A stretch of DNA of 64,000 nucleotides from Silene conica (lineage: Eukaryota > Streptophyta > Magnoliopsida > Caryophyllales > Caryophyllaceae), in assembly GCA_029255685.2 (NCBI GenBank), contig CM055318.2:5001-69000 (forward strand). The letters run 5' to 3'. Of this stretch, positions 11,737 through 23,008 are shown in pieces (the stretch's first letter is position 1; each line of letters opens with the position of its first letter). Under the pieces are notes generated by a model. It saw nothing but the letters and a program-made list of their open reading frames with translations. It made no database searches and was not told where the DNA came from. The translations under genes were made by a program, and so were the position numbers.

Positions 11737-12715
11737 TTACTGGTACCTGATTCAAAGGCATTATCAGATCTTATGACTTTAACTTTCCTACCAAACTGAG
11801 TATCAACCATATGAACAAAAGCTTTGACAAAAACAAATGCATTGCCTTTATAAGATAACAAACAAGTCAATGTACATCTAGTAAAACCATCAACAATAGT
11901 TAAGAAATATTTGTAACCATTGTATGTAGACGTATGATAAGGTCCCCAAAGATCAATGTGAACAAGAGCAAAAGGTTCAAGAGAAACAGAAAAACTAGAA
12001 GAGAAAGATAGCCTGTGTTGTCTAGATTTGGCACAAACAGAACATGAAACTAACTTTTTCTCGTTATCTGAAGAAAAGATTACAGATTTGTTTGAGTTTG
12101 TAAATTGGTAAATGTCTTAACCTATTATGTCAAACAGTATAATTATTTGAGGAAATAACAGAATTAGAGCTACTATTATACAAGGAAACAACAGGAACTT
12201 CTTGTTTAGACTGTTTCAACAGCTAAAGATCATTATGATTCCTACCAAGGACCAAATGTCTCTTGGAACAATCCTGCATATAACAAAGGGATGGGGTAAA
12301 ACTAAATGTAAAATTTAGTTGCTTATTTAATTTACTGATAGACAACAAGTTATACTTAAAACAAGGCACATAAAGAACATCACATAAGCACAGATTAGAA
12401 GTAATAGGGACATAACCAACTGTATCAATAAGAACAACACTACCATTTGGTAAAGAAATAGAGTATGGCTTTGTTAGAGTTCTAAAACCAGAGAAAAGAA
12501 CTTTATTACAGCACATGTGGTCACTAGCACCTGTATCCAAAATCCAAGAGTTAAAATATGGATTTGATAAAGCTTTGGGAAAATGAGATGAAGATGAACT
12601 ATTACCTGCAAAATTAGCAGAAGATGCAGGCCTTTCATGATCATCAGAAGTATTAAATCTAGCAAAGAAAGGCGAGACCAAATATTACTCTAAGTCTCAA
12701 ATTCCAAAAGATGAA
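11737..12715 (-). pseudogene. Ty1/copia gag end, protease and integrase start, relic
   Basis: The minus strand encodes the copia aspartic protease motif WILDTGASDHM (frame 12223-12681), then GAG-pre-integrase and integrase core (VKVIRSDNAFESGTS next to 11741) with stop codons and frameshifts. The usual copia order protease-integrase is kept. Gag is missing upstream beyond about 12715, and no LTR was found. The 3' continuation lies at 3765-4134. Confidence 0.85.
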
Positions 12716-12785
12716 TTGTCTCCCTGACTAATTCTAACATATTGATAACAATGTTATTCCGGTTTTAATACGTTTTAAACATTTA

Positions 12786-12851
12786 TCTATATAAAACTAA
12801 GAGCTCTTTAACTATGCATTTCCGTGCAAAATTGCACGGGTTCTAAGCTAG
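12786..12851 (+). mobile_element. Minimal 66-bp Helitron-like element
   Basis: It starts TCTATATAAAACTAAGAGC after an A and ends with hairpin CCGTGCAAAATTGCACGG then GTTCTAAGCTAG before a T. A^T insertion, 5' TC, a hairpin about 10 bp before the end and a CTAG terminus are Helitron hallmarks. The 5' end resembles the Helitrons ending at 45736 and 60667, with almost no interior. Confidence 0.6.
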
Positions 12852-13339
12852 TTGTTGATATATATTGGGCCTAATATATGTATAATAACTATAATTTGTC
12901 GTCTTCTTTTTTAAAAAAAGTACACAACCCCGTGATTTTTCAAGAGTCAAGGGTACTCTCTATCCCGTGTTGGTCTTTATCTTCCTAGACCAGTCTTCAC
13001 CCATGGACAATTGTACGTTGCTATCTCCCGGGTTACAAATAAGGATGGTCTAGAAATCCTTATTTTAGATGACGACAAATGCATGTCTATTGTCTACTAT
13101 AATAAGTAAGGTTGTTAACAAGGAGATTTTCGAGAAACTATGAATTTCCAGTTTTTACATCCTAGTCTGTAATACTTTGTATTTGAAAATATAAACCTTT
13201 ATCTTATTATATATACACTTATTTATTTATTTTTATTAAAGCATTTACCTATACACCACATCCGTTATTAGCATATTTAACGTTATTAATATATTTAACA
13301 ACTTAATTGGTCATTCTCTATAAAAATTGAATTAAACTA

Positions 13340-13369
13340 CCCCGTAAATTTTCACGGGTGTTACCCTAG
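13340..13369 (+). mobile_element. Helitron 3' end
   Basis: Hairpin CCCGTAAATTTTCACGGG, then TGTTACC and CTAG followed by T. The 5' end was not identified, so only the terminus is called. Confidence 0.5.
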
Positions 13370-14082
13370 TTTGGATTTAAATTTGAACCTACATAACATA
13401 GTTTGAATGAGTTTAATTGAAGTGATAAACCGAACAAAGATGAATTAATCGGACGAAAATAGAAAGTATGTCTAATCTTGTGATAATACTGGGAACAAAG
13501 GAGATATGAATGACATGATTTGTGTGTCTTTATGTAATTTGGCCCATACAATGTACCGACTACCGAGTCCTAAGACATCCCCAAGTAAGGTCGTCAACCG
13601 GGTCGCGACCTTCACTAGTACAAAAAACCCCTATCGTGTCGGTTCTAATAGAAACGACACAAAAGGGCAAAAAAAATTGGCGGGAAGGAGTTTTTTAGGC
13701 TATAGGAAGTCTATTGTGACGGTTTTAATAAAAAACCGTCACGATAAAATAAATTATTTGTGTCGGTTGTAAGTCAGAACCGCCACTGTAAGTCATTTGT
13801 GACGGTTTTAATTATAACCGACATTAATAACGACACTAAAAGTAGTGATAAAAAACAACGGTTTTTTACCAAAAACCGTCACCGTATGAAATTTGTGATG
13901 GTTTTAATTATAATAGACGTATATTGAAGCTAGAGACGTGTTTGAGTTTGAGGTGGACTGAACTGCTACTGTATAGGCGCGCGTTTTTCAATTCCTCAAT
14001 TGTAATTCAATTCAACTGCTTCTTCCACAATCCTACTTGAATTCAACTAAAACAAACCCACCTATATCAATTCGTTCCCAAA

Positions 14083-14335
14083 TCAGCAATTCGTCAGCAA
14101 TTCGTCAGCAATTCGTTCGCAAATAAGCAATTCGTTCACAGTTCGTTCATAATTCGTTCTGAATTTGTTCCCAGTTCGTTCATAATTCGTTCTGAATTCG
14201 TTCACAGTTTGTTCAGAGTTCGCAATCAGCAATTCGTTCCCAGTTCGTTCACAATTCACAATCAGCAATTCGATATCAAATAGCAGTTTGTTCATAATTC
14301 GCAATCAGCAATTCGTTCACAATTCGTCAATCAAA
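14083..14335. repeat. Degenerate minisatellite (CAATTCGTTCA units)
   Basis: Units of roughly 10-14 bp, variants of CAGCAATTCGTTCA and CAGTTCGTTCATAATTCGTT, repeat about 18 times. The minus-strand frame of 73 codons here only reflects the repeat. Confidence 0.8.
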
Positions 14336-14699
14336 GGTGTGCCATACTACTATTGCTTTTTCTATAATCAATTTCAGTAATATGTTGTTTAATCTGATAT
14401 TCATCTCATATCTATAATGCTACCGTAATTTTAGCTTACTGTACAACAATTATTTTATTGCTATTTGAGTAATTAAACCGATCAGTGCTGTTGAATTGTT
14501 GAATTGCTAGCGAGTTTCTGTGATTACTGTTGAATTGTTGCCCCATTTAACGAGTTTCTGATGCTGATGTTTAAGAAGCCAATATTGACTTCAATGCCGT
14601 TCTTCACTTATTGTTAATAAGATCTCTTCATTCCATATACATTGCCGTAGTTGACTTGGGGTCTATGACTTTGATATTACACATTTTTCTAACAGTATA

Positions 14700-15125
14700 C
14701 TATAGCTTAAATAGATAGGACCTGTTCCTGTTTACTTTGATTTCTTTGGTACCATATATGGTACATTACACTGAGTACTAGCGCAGAGTTGATATCATTT
14801 TGTAGCCTGATGCCAGTACTCTGAGAGCACCATTGAATGGGCTGTTGGACAGGAATAACAACCCCTTGGATGTTCCTGATTTCCTTTAGCACAGACCTGC
14901 TGTATTGACACTCAAAAAAGATATGTGTAGCAGATTCAGCTTCTTGACTACACAAATAGCACCTTAGATCCACTTCCATCCCATAGGAAATTAATTTATC
15001 ATTGGTCCTTATAGCCCCATGAGCGTAAAGTCAGCCCAGAAATTGGTGTTTTGGGATCCCCAGGTTCTGCCATATGACTCCAGTCCAGGGTGTCACAGGA
15101 GCCGGTTCCTTTGTGTTAAGCATCA
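14700..15125 (-). pseudogene. LINE reverse-transcriptase C-terminus (zf-RVT) fragment
   Basis: Minus-strand translation gives WQNLGIPKHQFLG, then YAHGAIRTNDKLISYGMEVD and a zinc-binding C-x2-C pattern (CYLCSQE...HIFFEC), the zf-RVT region at the end of plant L1-type ORF2. A Trp codon after HQFLG has become TGA. 5' truncated; inside the CACTA. Confidence 0.8.
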
Positions 15126-15430
15126 TAGTATTTGACAGCTGCGTGTTAAGTACTCAAATAATTTAGTGCATTATGGCCTTCTGGCTATTCTTAACTTTAT
15201 TGATGTCACCATAGTATTTGACAGCTGTGTTTTTAGCTTGGATGTAAAAGTAATGATGATTCTATGATATAGTTTACAGATTAAGATGGGAGCTTTCCGC
15301 AGTTCCTTTTGCCATTTTTGCTTCCAATGTTAAATGACCAGTTATTTGTTACTCACAAGGCTGCTAAGCTCACCAAGATAATTAGAGAAAGTTCAATTTT
15401 AAGTAATTAGCGTTTATCTTTTGTTTGCAG

Positions 15431-18400
15431 GCATATTTCATTACTAATATGGAGCCTATCAAATTTTGGGATTTTATGTCAATCATACTTGAGGGCCTAG
15501 GTTATGAAAGGTCTGTCGCTGTAGTAGGTTTTGATCAGTTCATACAGGCTGCTCACTCCCTTTCCACTGTCAATCTAATTTTAATTTTTTCTTGACTTAC
15601 CAATAAGATGGATTTCTTGCCTTAAATCATAATTTTTTATGTTTCTCGTTAATTTTGTTTTTTATTTGATTATGCCACTTTGTGGTACTAAGCTGTAGTT
15701 TGTTACATTTACTTGTCTTGTGCTTGCAGGCCTAGAATAAAAATTCCCGCAGTTGTTATGATGCCTATAGCTCACTTGGTAGAGTTCATATACAGAATAT
15801 TGGCCCCCTATGGTATGAAAGTTCTTTCGTGTACTAAATGTGTGATAGGACTTTTAGTTGCTCAAAAGCAGTAGACCGACTTGGCTACTCACCCATTGTG
15901 TCACTCCGGGTTCTTATATTTAATTTGTTTCTAAATAAGCTCTTTGCACTAAATGTTTAAATTGGCGCCCATTTATTTCAATCATTGCCATTAGCCCATC
16001 ACTCAGAGGCTGTAGAGCCCTGTTGCAATCATAGGCTATTCATAGCACATTCGCATCTCTACAAAGTGCTGGATACTCCAAATTATGTCACAAGCAAAAT
16101 ATTAAATGAGTTTCAGTTCTGCATTCTTAAAAGATTCAATTGATTTTAATCTTTTCAATTCACTTGTTTTGCCTTTTTAGAATGAGGTGTAAATGGTTGG
16201 TCTAATGCTTAGTTGAGAAAGGAAATGTTTTGAAGGATCTTAGAAGGTTTAATCAGGAAATATTAGGCCATTGGAGCTTCTATCTTTCTTCCCAGATATG
16301 TTGTCCAGTAAATTGTAGTGCATTTAAATTCATCATGCTGGAAAATGCAAACACGATCTTTCTGTCTAGGAAACAGCTCAAAATTGATGGTCATCTGACT
16401 TGAATTCAGTACGGCTAGGATTCATGTGTCTTCTCATGGTATCATCTGGTTGTTTGTCATCCGTATCACTATCATTACTGTCATTAGGCACTAGGCATTC
16501 TCTGGCCTTTCAAAAGCCTTGGTAAACATTAAGTGTGGTTTTCAAGATCAATTAAGTCCATGTGGACAATGTCTAAACTGTAAACCGCAGCCTGTTGCTC
16601 TCATGTCCCATATATTGTTTGAGCATGAAAAGAAACTGTCACTTAATGAACATAAATTTGATTGTGTATGTCATCATCTTTCAAAGTTCAGATGCAATAA
16701 GAAATTAATTTAACTTTTGCCCGTGTTTGATGGTGCAGGAGGGTCTGGAGAAGACAATAGAGTCTTACTCTCACTTAAAGGCAGAACAACAGCCTAGAAA
16801 AGATAAACAGTCTAAAATTCACAGATATCTTGGTGGGGGCAGAGGTATTTTAATTCTTAGTTTCAGTACTTCATGTCTTATAAACCATCTCTGCAAACTT
16901 TTGGGTGAAATCATTATCATAAAATGTTAACTGAAATGTATCATATTTTAGTATGAAACCAGCAGATATCATATGAATTCCATATGGAACATTTCCACTC
17001 AAAATCTACTCCACATTCTCTACTTGTTGGCTGTTATCTTTTATTCTTTCAGTTTCTTATATGGATACCACTTTTAAAGGTCCAATTTAAATTATGTTAG
17101 CAAAATGATAAAACTATAAAGCTCTCGGTCCAACATAACATCTAGAAAGACATGAATCTTTGATGTGGCTAGCTTGTTATTTTTGGAAATGCCTTATCTT
17201 CAAATTGGCTGATGCAGTTCAAGCTCTGCAAAATTGTGTAGTATGTCTCAAGGACTCCTTAGTTTGAATGAAGTTGTCACTTTACTGATCTTTAGCAACT
17301 TGGGCGTTTACTGCATGATCTGTTTAATGATATAAGCTCAGTCACCTATGAGGATGTGACCTTATAACTACTATATCACTCATTCATTTGCGCTCTGGCG
17401 CTCTGCTGAACATATTTCCCGTTTTAGAAGACAGCATTGACGAGTGTTGATAGTGATATTTTGCTCGTTTTTGCAGTATCGAACTTCAGACTCTTCAGTT
17501 TCAGAATTTAAAATTTACTCACTTGATTAGGATCTTGATACTCCGTTTATAACTTTATTGGAGCAGCCTTTTGTGTTTATAGCCAATTATTAGATGTTAA
17601 ATTTTACATTGTGATGTTTTCTCATAAAAAAAGGAGAAATTGAGAAACTAATACGGTATTATAGAAAACTTGTGCATTTATTAATGGTCCTTTTATTAGC
17701 AGAGGAAAGACCTATTTTGGTTGGTCATGCTCATTGATAAACTGCTATTCTCTTTGGGCTCATTACAGTTGCTGATGTACTCCTTTGGAAGGATGAAAAG
17801 CAAAGTCTAGCCACCATACTTATTTTGGTTGCGTTGTACTACAACTTTGTTGCATCAGGATACACTATGGTCGAAACAATATGCAAACTCTTCCTGTTGG
17901 TAGCTGTTTTCCTGTACATTCACGCCAATCTGCCTGAAAGAATGTATGATTAGTTTTTGTGATTTCAGTTCCACTTCTTTTCCCTCCGCCTGAAATTGAT
18001 TGATAATTCCTTAATATAGAATTTTAGTTCATTGACTTCAGTCGACTCTTGACAAGTGAAAAGGCCAAAAGAGTGATGTTTCCAGTCAGTAAATTTTTTT
18101 GTGATTATTAAGTTAGCTTATGTCCGTCAAAATTTTCTGCAAACTAATGTTTTCCATCCAGAAAAGCTGTATGGAGAAAATCTTTGTGAATATATTTTAG
18201 TATTAATATAGCAAAGTATTTACTTGAAGACACCACCCCCGGTTTCAAAAGAAAATGCAGAATCACAAACTACTAATCTCCGTCAGTTTCTGAACAAGAC
18301 CTCAGGCCGTTAACTCTCAACAAAAACTATGAATTGTATAAGTCGGACAATTAGTTTATTTTGTTGCTGATTATATATGCTCCTCCGATCATATTATACT

Positions 18401-18888
18401 ATTATGTTGTGTATTTGATTACTCAATTTAATTTGGCTGGCCTTGTGCTGTTTGCAATTGTGATATAATGTCTTGTTCACTGCTCAGAAAAAAACGCAGT
18501 AAGGCTATATTTATCCGAACTCCCTTCCTCCACTGTTATACTAGGCATGCCTTTCTACCTGTTAAGTAGTGCTTTTGTCCTCTATACTTGTGAATATCAC
18601 TGTTATTGTCTATTGAGAAAATGAAAAGCTGTTGCATCTATATATTATGGAGACAGAAAATGTTCCTTTGGTAGCGCGATTTAATATTTAAACAGTAAAC
18701 ATACTGATGGTATTTGTTGCTGAGAAAAAAAATTGGAAAATCCCTATGTGCAGATTCGGATGTACTATAGAGAAAGTTCCTGTGTCTGCTTTTCACTGTT
18801 CAGCGGAGAAGACAAGCAGAGCTGCACTTTCAGTTGTCACACAGTGGAACACTGCAGTTGATGTATTTAAAACCCTATGTTTCCTTTG
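15431..18888 (+). pseudogene. Captured 3-beta-HSD/decarboxylase-reticulon gene fragment
   Basis: Six plus-strand blocks read as successive exons of a plant 3-beta-hydroxysteroid dehydrogenase/C4-decarboxylase with a reticulon tail: 15431-15510 (ITNMEPIKFWDFMS), 15730-15820 (IKIPAVVMMPIAHLVEF), about 15849-15903 (CSKAVDRLGYSPIV), 16740-16844 (EGLEKTIESYSHLKAEQQ), 17769-17941 (reticulon region, LLWKDEKQSLA...YNFVASGYTM) and 18755-18888 (IEKVPVSAF...TQWNTAVDVFKTLC). Intron-like gaps with some splice sites remain, so genomic DNA was captured rather than cDNA. The N-terminal NAD-binding part is absent and at least one frame slip is present. The intact enzyme acts in sterol C4 demethylation at the ER. 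Confidence 0.85.
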
Positions 18889-19211
18889 TCATGCATGTTG
18901 GTCGCCCCATTCATACCGGGAGGATCCGAAGGGAATTAAGAGCTCGACCGCAAGGAGAAGACTCGCCTGACTGCCAGCCTCTTTTATATGTATTAGATTA
19001 GGATGAAAACATGTTAAATATATCTTGTCTAAGCCGATTCTACCAGCCATGAAAAATTCTGAAATAATCAATTTCCTTAGATTTTAAATGCTTGAAATCT
19101 TGTATAGGTCAAAAGTATACATGATTACATGTTGTTGATGCTCTACCACATCTTCATGCTACTTGAAATCTTGTTCTTTATATTATATATTAACTCTAAG
19201 TATGAATTCAA

Positions 19212-19787
19212 ATGCATATAAATCATTGGATGTTGATGGTTTTTTGCTTGGGGCTGAACACTGTGTACATTTTGGATTCACAACAAAGGGTGGCAAAGAA
19301 GCTCATCATAAAAGAAAGGCTAAAAGCTACTTGGATTTTACATTGTGTTAATGGAGGAAGGCGTAATTTTGCTAAAAAGAATCAACTTCAAATCAAAGTG
19401 ATTAAGAAGGTAAGTGAACATTAGCTACTTTTTTTTTCAATTATCTAATATCATAATCCAATATAGTTTAAATACAATAACAGTATCCTATTTTATATAT
19501 TTAGTGCCCCCAACAACCCGGAGATTACGAATGTGGTTATTATGTCATGAAATGGATGTATAACATAACATTTTATTACTCAAATTAAAGGGCAATGTGG
19601 AACAATTTGAGCAGGTATTTCTTATTTTTAAGTAAAAATATGTATAGTTTACTTATTTTCTTTTTAAACAAAAGCATCTCATCATTGATTTTCTTAAATG
19701 TAGATTATTGAAGATTCAACCATGTCAGTTGAAGATATGAATGAAGTTAAAGAGGTGTGGGCTACAAAATGTTTCGAGAACATGTAG
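19212..19787 (+). pseudogene. Ulp1-type SUMO protease C-terminal remnant
   Basis: Exon-like blocks 19212-19410 (NTVYILDSQQ...LKATWILHCVNGG), about 19505-19617 (CPQQPGDYECGYYVMKWMY) and about 19704-19787 (EDMNEVKEVWATKCFENM, then stop) match the C-terminal half of C48/Ulp1 peptidases. The Asp of YILD and catalytic-type Cys of YECGYYV are present. The histidine region is missing and the second block has an in-frame stop. Ulp1-like domains recur in plant CACTA and Mutator elements, so this could be part of the element rather than a separate capture. Confidence 0.75.
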
Positions 19788-20084
19788 TTTAGATTAATTA
19801 TTGGATTTTTACTTGTTGCTTAGTTGAGGTTATTGGTGAGGATACTTGTTGCTTATTTTCTCGGATTATACGTCGTTGGGATGATACAGTTATTGTATTG
19901 TTGGATGAGAATATGAGATGTATGGTTATTCCGAAGCTATTGAATGAAGCATTATTTTGTTGGTAATTGATTAAAATTCTTTGCAGGTATTCTTCCATCA
20001 ATATTTATATTCGGCTAGCATCGAATTAGGGGAGGTGCTGTCGAAATTAGCTAGCTATTTTTTTTTTAAATATATAAATATATG

Positions 20085-20790
20085 GCGACGGTTCTTATAT
20101 TGGAACCGACACCATAGCTTACCCTATGGTGACGGTTTTAGACGCAAAACCGACACCATAGCTTACCCTATGGTGACCGTTTTAGACGCAAAACCGACAC
20201 CATAACTTACCCTATGGTGACGGTTTTAGACGCAAAACCGACACCATAGCTTACCCTATGGTGACGGTTTTAGACGCAAAACCGACACCATAGCTTACCC
20301 TATGGTGACAGTTTTAGACGCAAAACCGACACCATAACATACCCTATGGTGACGGTTTTAGACCAAAACCGACACCATAACATACCCTATGGTGACGGTT
20401 TTAGACGCAAAACCGACACCATAACATACCCTATTGTGGCGGTTTATACCCCTATGGCGGCGGTTTGGGACTCACAACCGACACCATAGCTTACCCTATG
20501 GTGACGGTTTTAGACGCAAAACCGACACCATAGCTTACCCTATGGTGACGGTTGTAGACGCAAAACCGACACCATAACTTACCCTATTGTGGCGGTTTAG
20601 ACACCTATGGTGGCGGTTTGGAACTCACAACCAACACCATAGCTTACCCTATGGTGACGGTTTTAACGCACAACCGACACCGTAGGGTAAGCTATGGTGG
20701 CGGTTTTACAACCGACACAAACCTTATGTGACCCCAGCAATCACGTCGCTCCAAAACCGTCACTAATGGTCTTCTAGAACCGACACCGTA
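20085..20790. repeat. CACTA subterminal palindromic array, about 13 units
   Basis: A unit of about 44 bp, TATGGTGACGGTTTT-AGACGC-AAAACCGACACCATA plus a GCTTACCC spacer, repeats about 13 times with small variants. Each unit is itself a near-perfect inverted repeat with a 15-bp stem. The opposite end (13620-13910) carries sparser copies of the GTGACGGTTTT motif. In CACTA elements such subterminal repeats bind the TNPA-type protein. Confidence 0.92.
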
Positions 20791-21170
20791 GGGCATAATT
20801 CTACTAGTGCTTGTTGGGTCGCCTTAATTACGTAATTAACAAGACCTTAGACGATAATTAGCTCGACCTTGAATAAGTCGGGGTCAATTGGTGACCCTGA
20901 ACAAGAAGAGGTCACCATTTGGTGACCTTACCACGTGGCACTACACAATTGGTTAACAAATTAAAAAAAGAAAAGTAGAAGTCAGGGACTTCATTTCTCT
21001 TCCCATTTCACTGCCAAAGCATGCACTTTGCTTTACTTCTTCCTTCCATTTGGTGACCTAGTCGTGACCTTCTGCTTGGGAGGGTAAAAGTGGGTCAAGA
21101 TAAATAAGGTGAGATTAAGGGTTAATATGTTGGTGACCCGATTAAGGCGACCTTCTGCCTGGGGATGGTC

Positions 21171-21302
21171 CAACAACTAAAAAATGAAATAAGATAGCTT
21201 AGGGGTAGTTAATTTTGGTTTAAAATTAAAAGGGCAGCTAATAGCCTTACCTAATACGAGTAATAATAATAATAGTTAATAATTAATAATAATAATAATA
21301 AT
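21171..21302. repeat. AT-rich spacer with (AAT)n
   Basis: Flank of the split MITE ending in an (AAT)n tract, which seems to be duplicated at about 21912-21944 around the following retroposon. Confidence 0.6.
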
Positions 21303-21911
21303 ACAACTAATACAAGATACAACTCAACTACTACCTCCTCTTTTCTCTCTAAAAAAACCCTAGCCTCCATCAATTAAATCTGGGGCTTCCATCGACTTTT
21401 GATCGATGGTAAGCCCCCTCAAACTTTATTTATAAATTTTTACTATGAAACCTTACGAATTAACCAATAAAAGTCTCCCTTTTGGTGAGATCCGTTCGTT
21501 TGTCTCTTTTTTTGGGAGTTTTTTCAGTCCTTGTTATTCAAGGTTTTAGTTCTATTGGTAATATAGATATGAGCGTCCTAGTCGTTTCTTATATGGTGAA
21601 GATGCGGAAGATCGGTTTCGTAATAGATCGTTATATGGTATTACATATGTTGTCGATTTGTTGGTTGCACTCAATTTGGTCAGATGAAATCTCTCGTCAA
21701 GGCTCAAGATCCTACGATCCTCTTGTGAAAAGCTGTTTGCGGCGATATGATAGAGGACGTGCTTTGAAGCAATTCAAGTTTACAGATCTTTCTTTGAACA
21801 AGATATTTTATTTGATTCTAGTCGAATTGTATCCAGTCAAATTACACAAATATTGTAGATGTCGTATGACTATTTATTAATGGATTGATTTTTCTTTCAA
21901 AGAAAAAAAAA
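21303..21911 (+). mobile_element. Short retroposon ending in A-rich tail
   Basis: A 5' part rich in CCCTAGCCTCC-type leader sequence, a 3' end TGATTTTTCTTTCAAAG followed by an A run, and similar (AAT)n tracts on both sides. This looks like a non-autonomous non-LTR retroposon inserted into an (AAT)n tract. Its 132-codon frame (21482-21880) matches no family I know and is not called as a gene. Confidence 0.5.
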
Positions 21912-21944
<33 letters not shown>

Positions 21945-21945
<1 letters not shown>

Positions 21946-22965
21946 GCAGGAAAATCTCGTATGCTGGAAGATTAGTTCTGGTTAAGTCTGTCTTATCTAC
22001 TATACACAATTATTGGTCTCAACTTTTTGTTTTGCCAAGTGGTATAATGGATAGAATTCAAGCCCTCTGTAGAAATTTCCTTTGGGAGGGTGGTGATAAA
22101 TATTCCAAGGCGCCTTTAGTTGCTTGGTCAGTGTTATGCAAGAGTAAGCAGGCTGGAGGTTTGGGGATCATTGATATTAAGGATTGGAATATTGCTGCGA
22201 TAGGGAAGCTTGTGCGGTGGATAGCTGCGAAGAAGGATCATCTTTGGATCAAGTGGGTTAATTGCATATATATTAAGAACACAAACTGGTTGTCTTATGA
22301 ACCATCTGTACACAGTTCTTGGGCCTGGAGGAAAATTTGCGAAGTTAAAGAGAAGATGAAACTGGCCTATGATAATGGGAAATGGAGGGGGCAGGATAAG
22401 CCATATCAGATTAAAGAAGGTTATGCGTGGCTAAGGAATGAAGCTACTGTCAGAGTTGAGTGGCATCCTATTGTCTGGAACAGCCGAACAGGTATAATGT
22501 ATATAAGTGGGGATTCATTATGTGGTTGATTCAGCATCAGAGGTTACTTACGTTGGACAAACTTAAGAAAATGGGGATTACTTCAGATGAAGAGTGCTTC
22601 CTATGTGGGATGGAAAAGGAATCTCATCAGCATTTGTTTGTATGCTCAGTTATGTTTCAATGAGCTTACTAATTGGATGGGCAGTATTACAACAACTTAC
22701 TGTAATAACATTCTCAGAAATAGAAGTTTAGCTATGTTGCAGAGGCAGGTTATAGCAGCAATAGTAGTTGGGGTTATGTATTGGATTTGGAAGAGTAGGA
22801 ATACATGTAGGATGGATGGGTGTGTCATGCTCCCAAGGATCCTGGTTAAACATGTTAGAATAGAGTTTAAGAGACATTTTCAAGCTACTTTTAGAGGGCG
22901 GTTGTCAATTAGTAATGAACAATGGTGTAGGAGTCTTCAACTACTGTAATTCTCTAGGTAGATAG
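21945..22965 (+). pseudogene. LINE ORF2 C-terminal fragment
   Basis: It reads SYAGRLVLVKSVLSTIHNYW, WSVLCKSKQAGGLGIIDIK and, after a frameshift near 22490, YKWGFIMWLIQHQRLLTLDK and a zinc-binding CFLCGMEKESHQHLFVCS block. A second shift near 22650 leads to the last frame, ending at 22949. This is the post-RT and zf-RVT end of a plant L1 ORF2, 5' truncated and with two frameshifts. Confidence 0.88.
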
Positions 22966-23008
22966 GGAAGTAGCGGATTGGTGCTAAACAAAGATGTGAT
23001 GTAATTCC

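Larger units (their letters stand above)
4130..11741 (+). mobile_element. Young non-autonomous LTR retrotransposon, 7.6 kb
   Basis: Two LTRs of 2438 bp (4135-6572 and 9299-11736; constant offset 5164) begin TGTAATACCCC and end GGGGTGTTACA. They are flanked by the 5-bp TSD TTACT (4130-4134 and 11737-11741). A primer-binding site lies 3 bp after the first LTR and a polypurine tract just before the second. The 2.7-kb interior has no gag, protease, RT or integrase frame, so this is a LARD-like element that needs proteins from another element. The long LTR, 5-bp TSD and PPT style suggest Ty3/gypsy parentage (inference). The LTRs look identical except C/T at 6540/11704, so insertion was very recent. 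Confidence 0.95.
13610..20812. mobile_element. CACTA (En/Spm) transposon, 7.2 kb, gene-carrying
   Basis: Termini CACTAGTACAAAAAACCCC (from 13613) and its inverted partner ending CTACTAGTG (20809) are flanked by the 3-bp TSD CTT (13610-13612 and 20810-20812). Subterminal GTGACGGTTTT/AAAACCGTCAC units cover both ends. I found no transposase (TNPD) frame. The interior holds pieces of a host gene (15431-18888), a Ulp1 protease remnant (19212-19787), a LINE scrap and a minisatellite. It is therefore non-autonomous. Ends and TSD are seen directly. Confidence 0.93.
13574..21170. mobile_element. MITE split by the CACTA element (about 397 bp without it)
   Basis: Left end GACATCCCCAAGTAAGGTCG (after TAA at 13571-13573) and right end CGACCTTCTGCCTGGGGATGGTC (to 21170) are inverted copies of the terminus at 63927. 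The CACTA lies inside at 13613-20809. The right TSD position reads CAA, a one-base decay of TAA. It belongs to the same family as the two window-edge copies. Confidence 0.7.

Noticed and set aside
14083..14304. 73-codon minus-strand repeat protein (NELLIANSEQTVNE)
   Set aside because: Encoded by a degenerate minisatellite inside the CACTA element; no evidence of expression.
14083..14335. Direct-repeat array resembling a CRISPR
   Set aside because: Units are 10-14 bp, degenerate and lack regular spacers; plant nuclear context.
21482..21880. 132-codon frame as a host gene
   Set aside because: Within a short retroposon between (AAT)n tracts; no domain and weak coding character.
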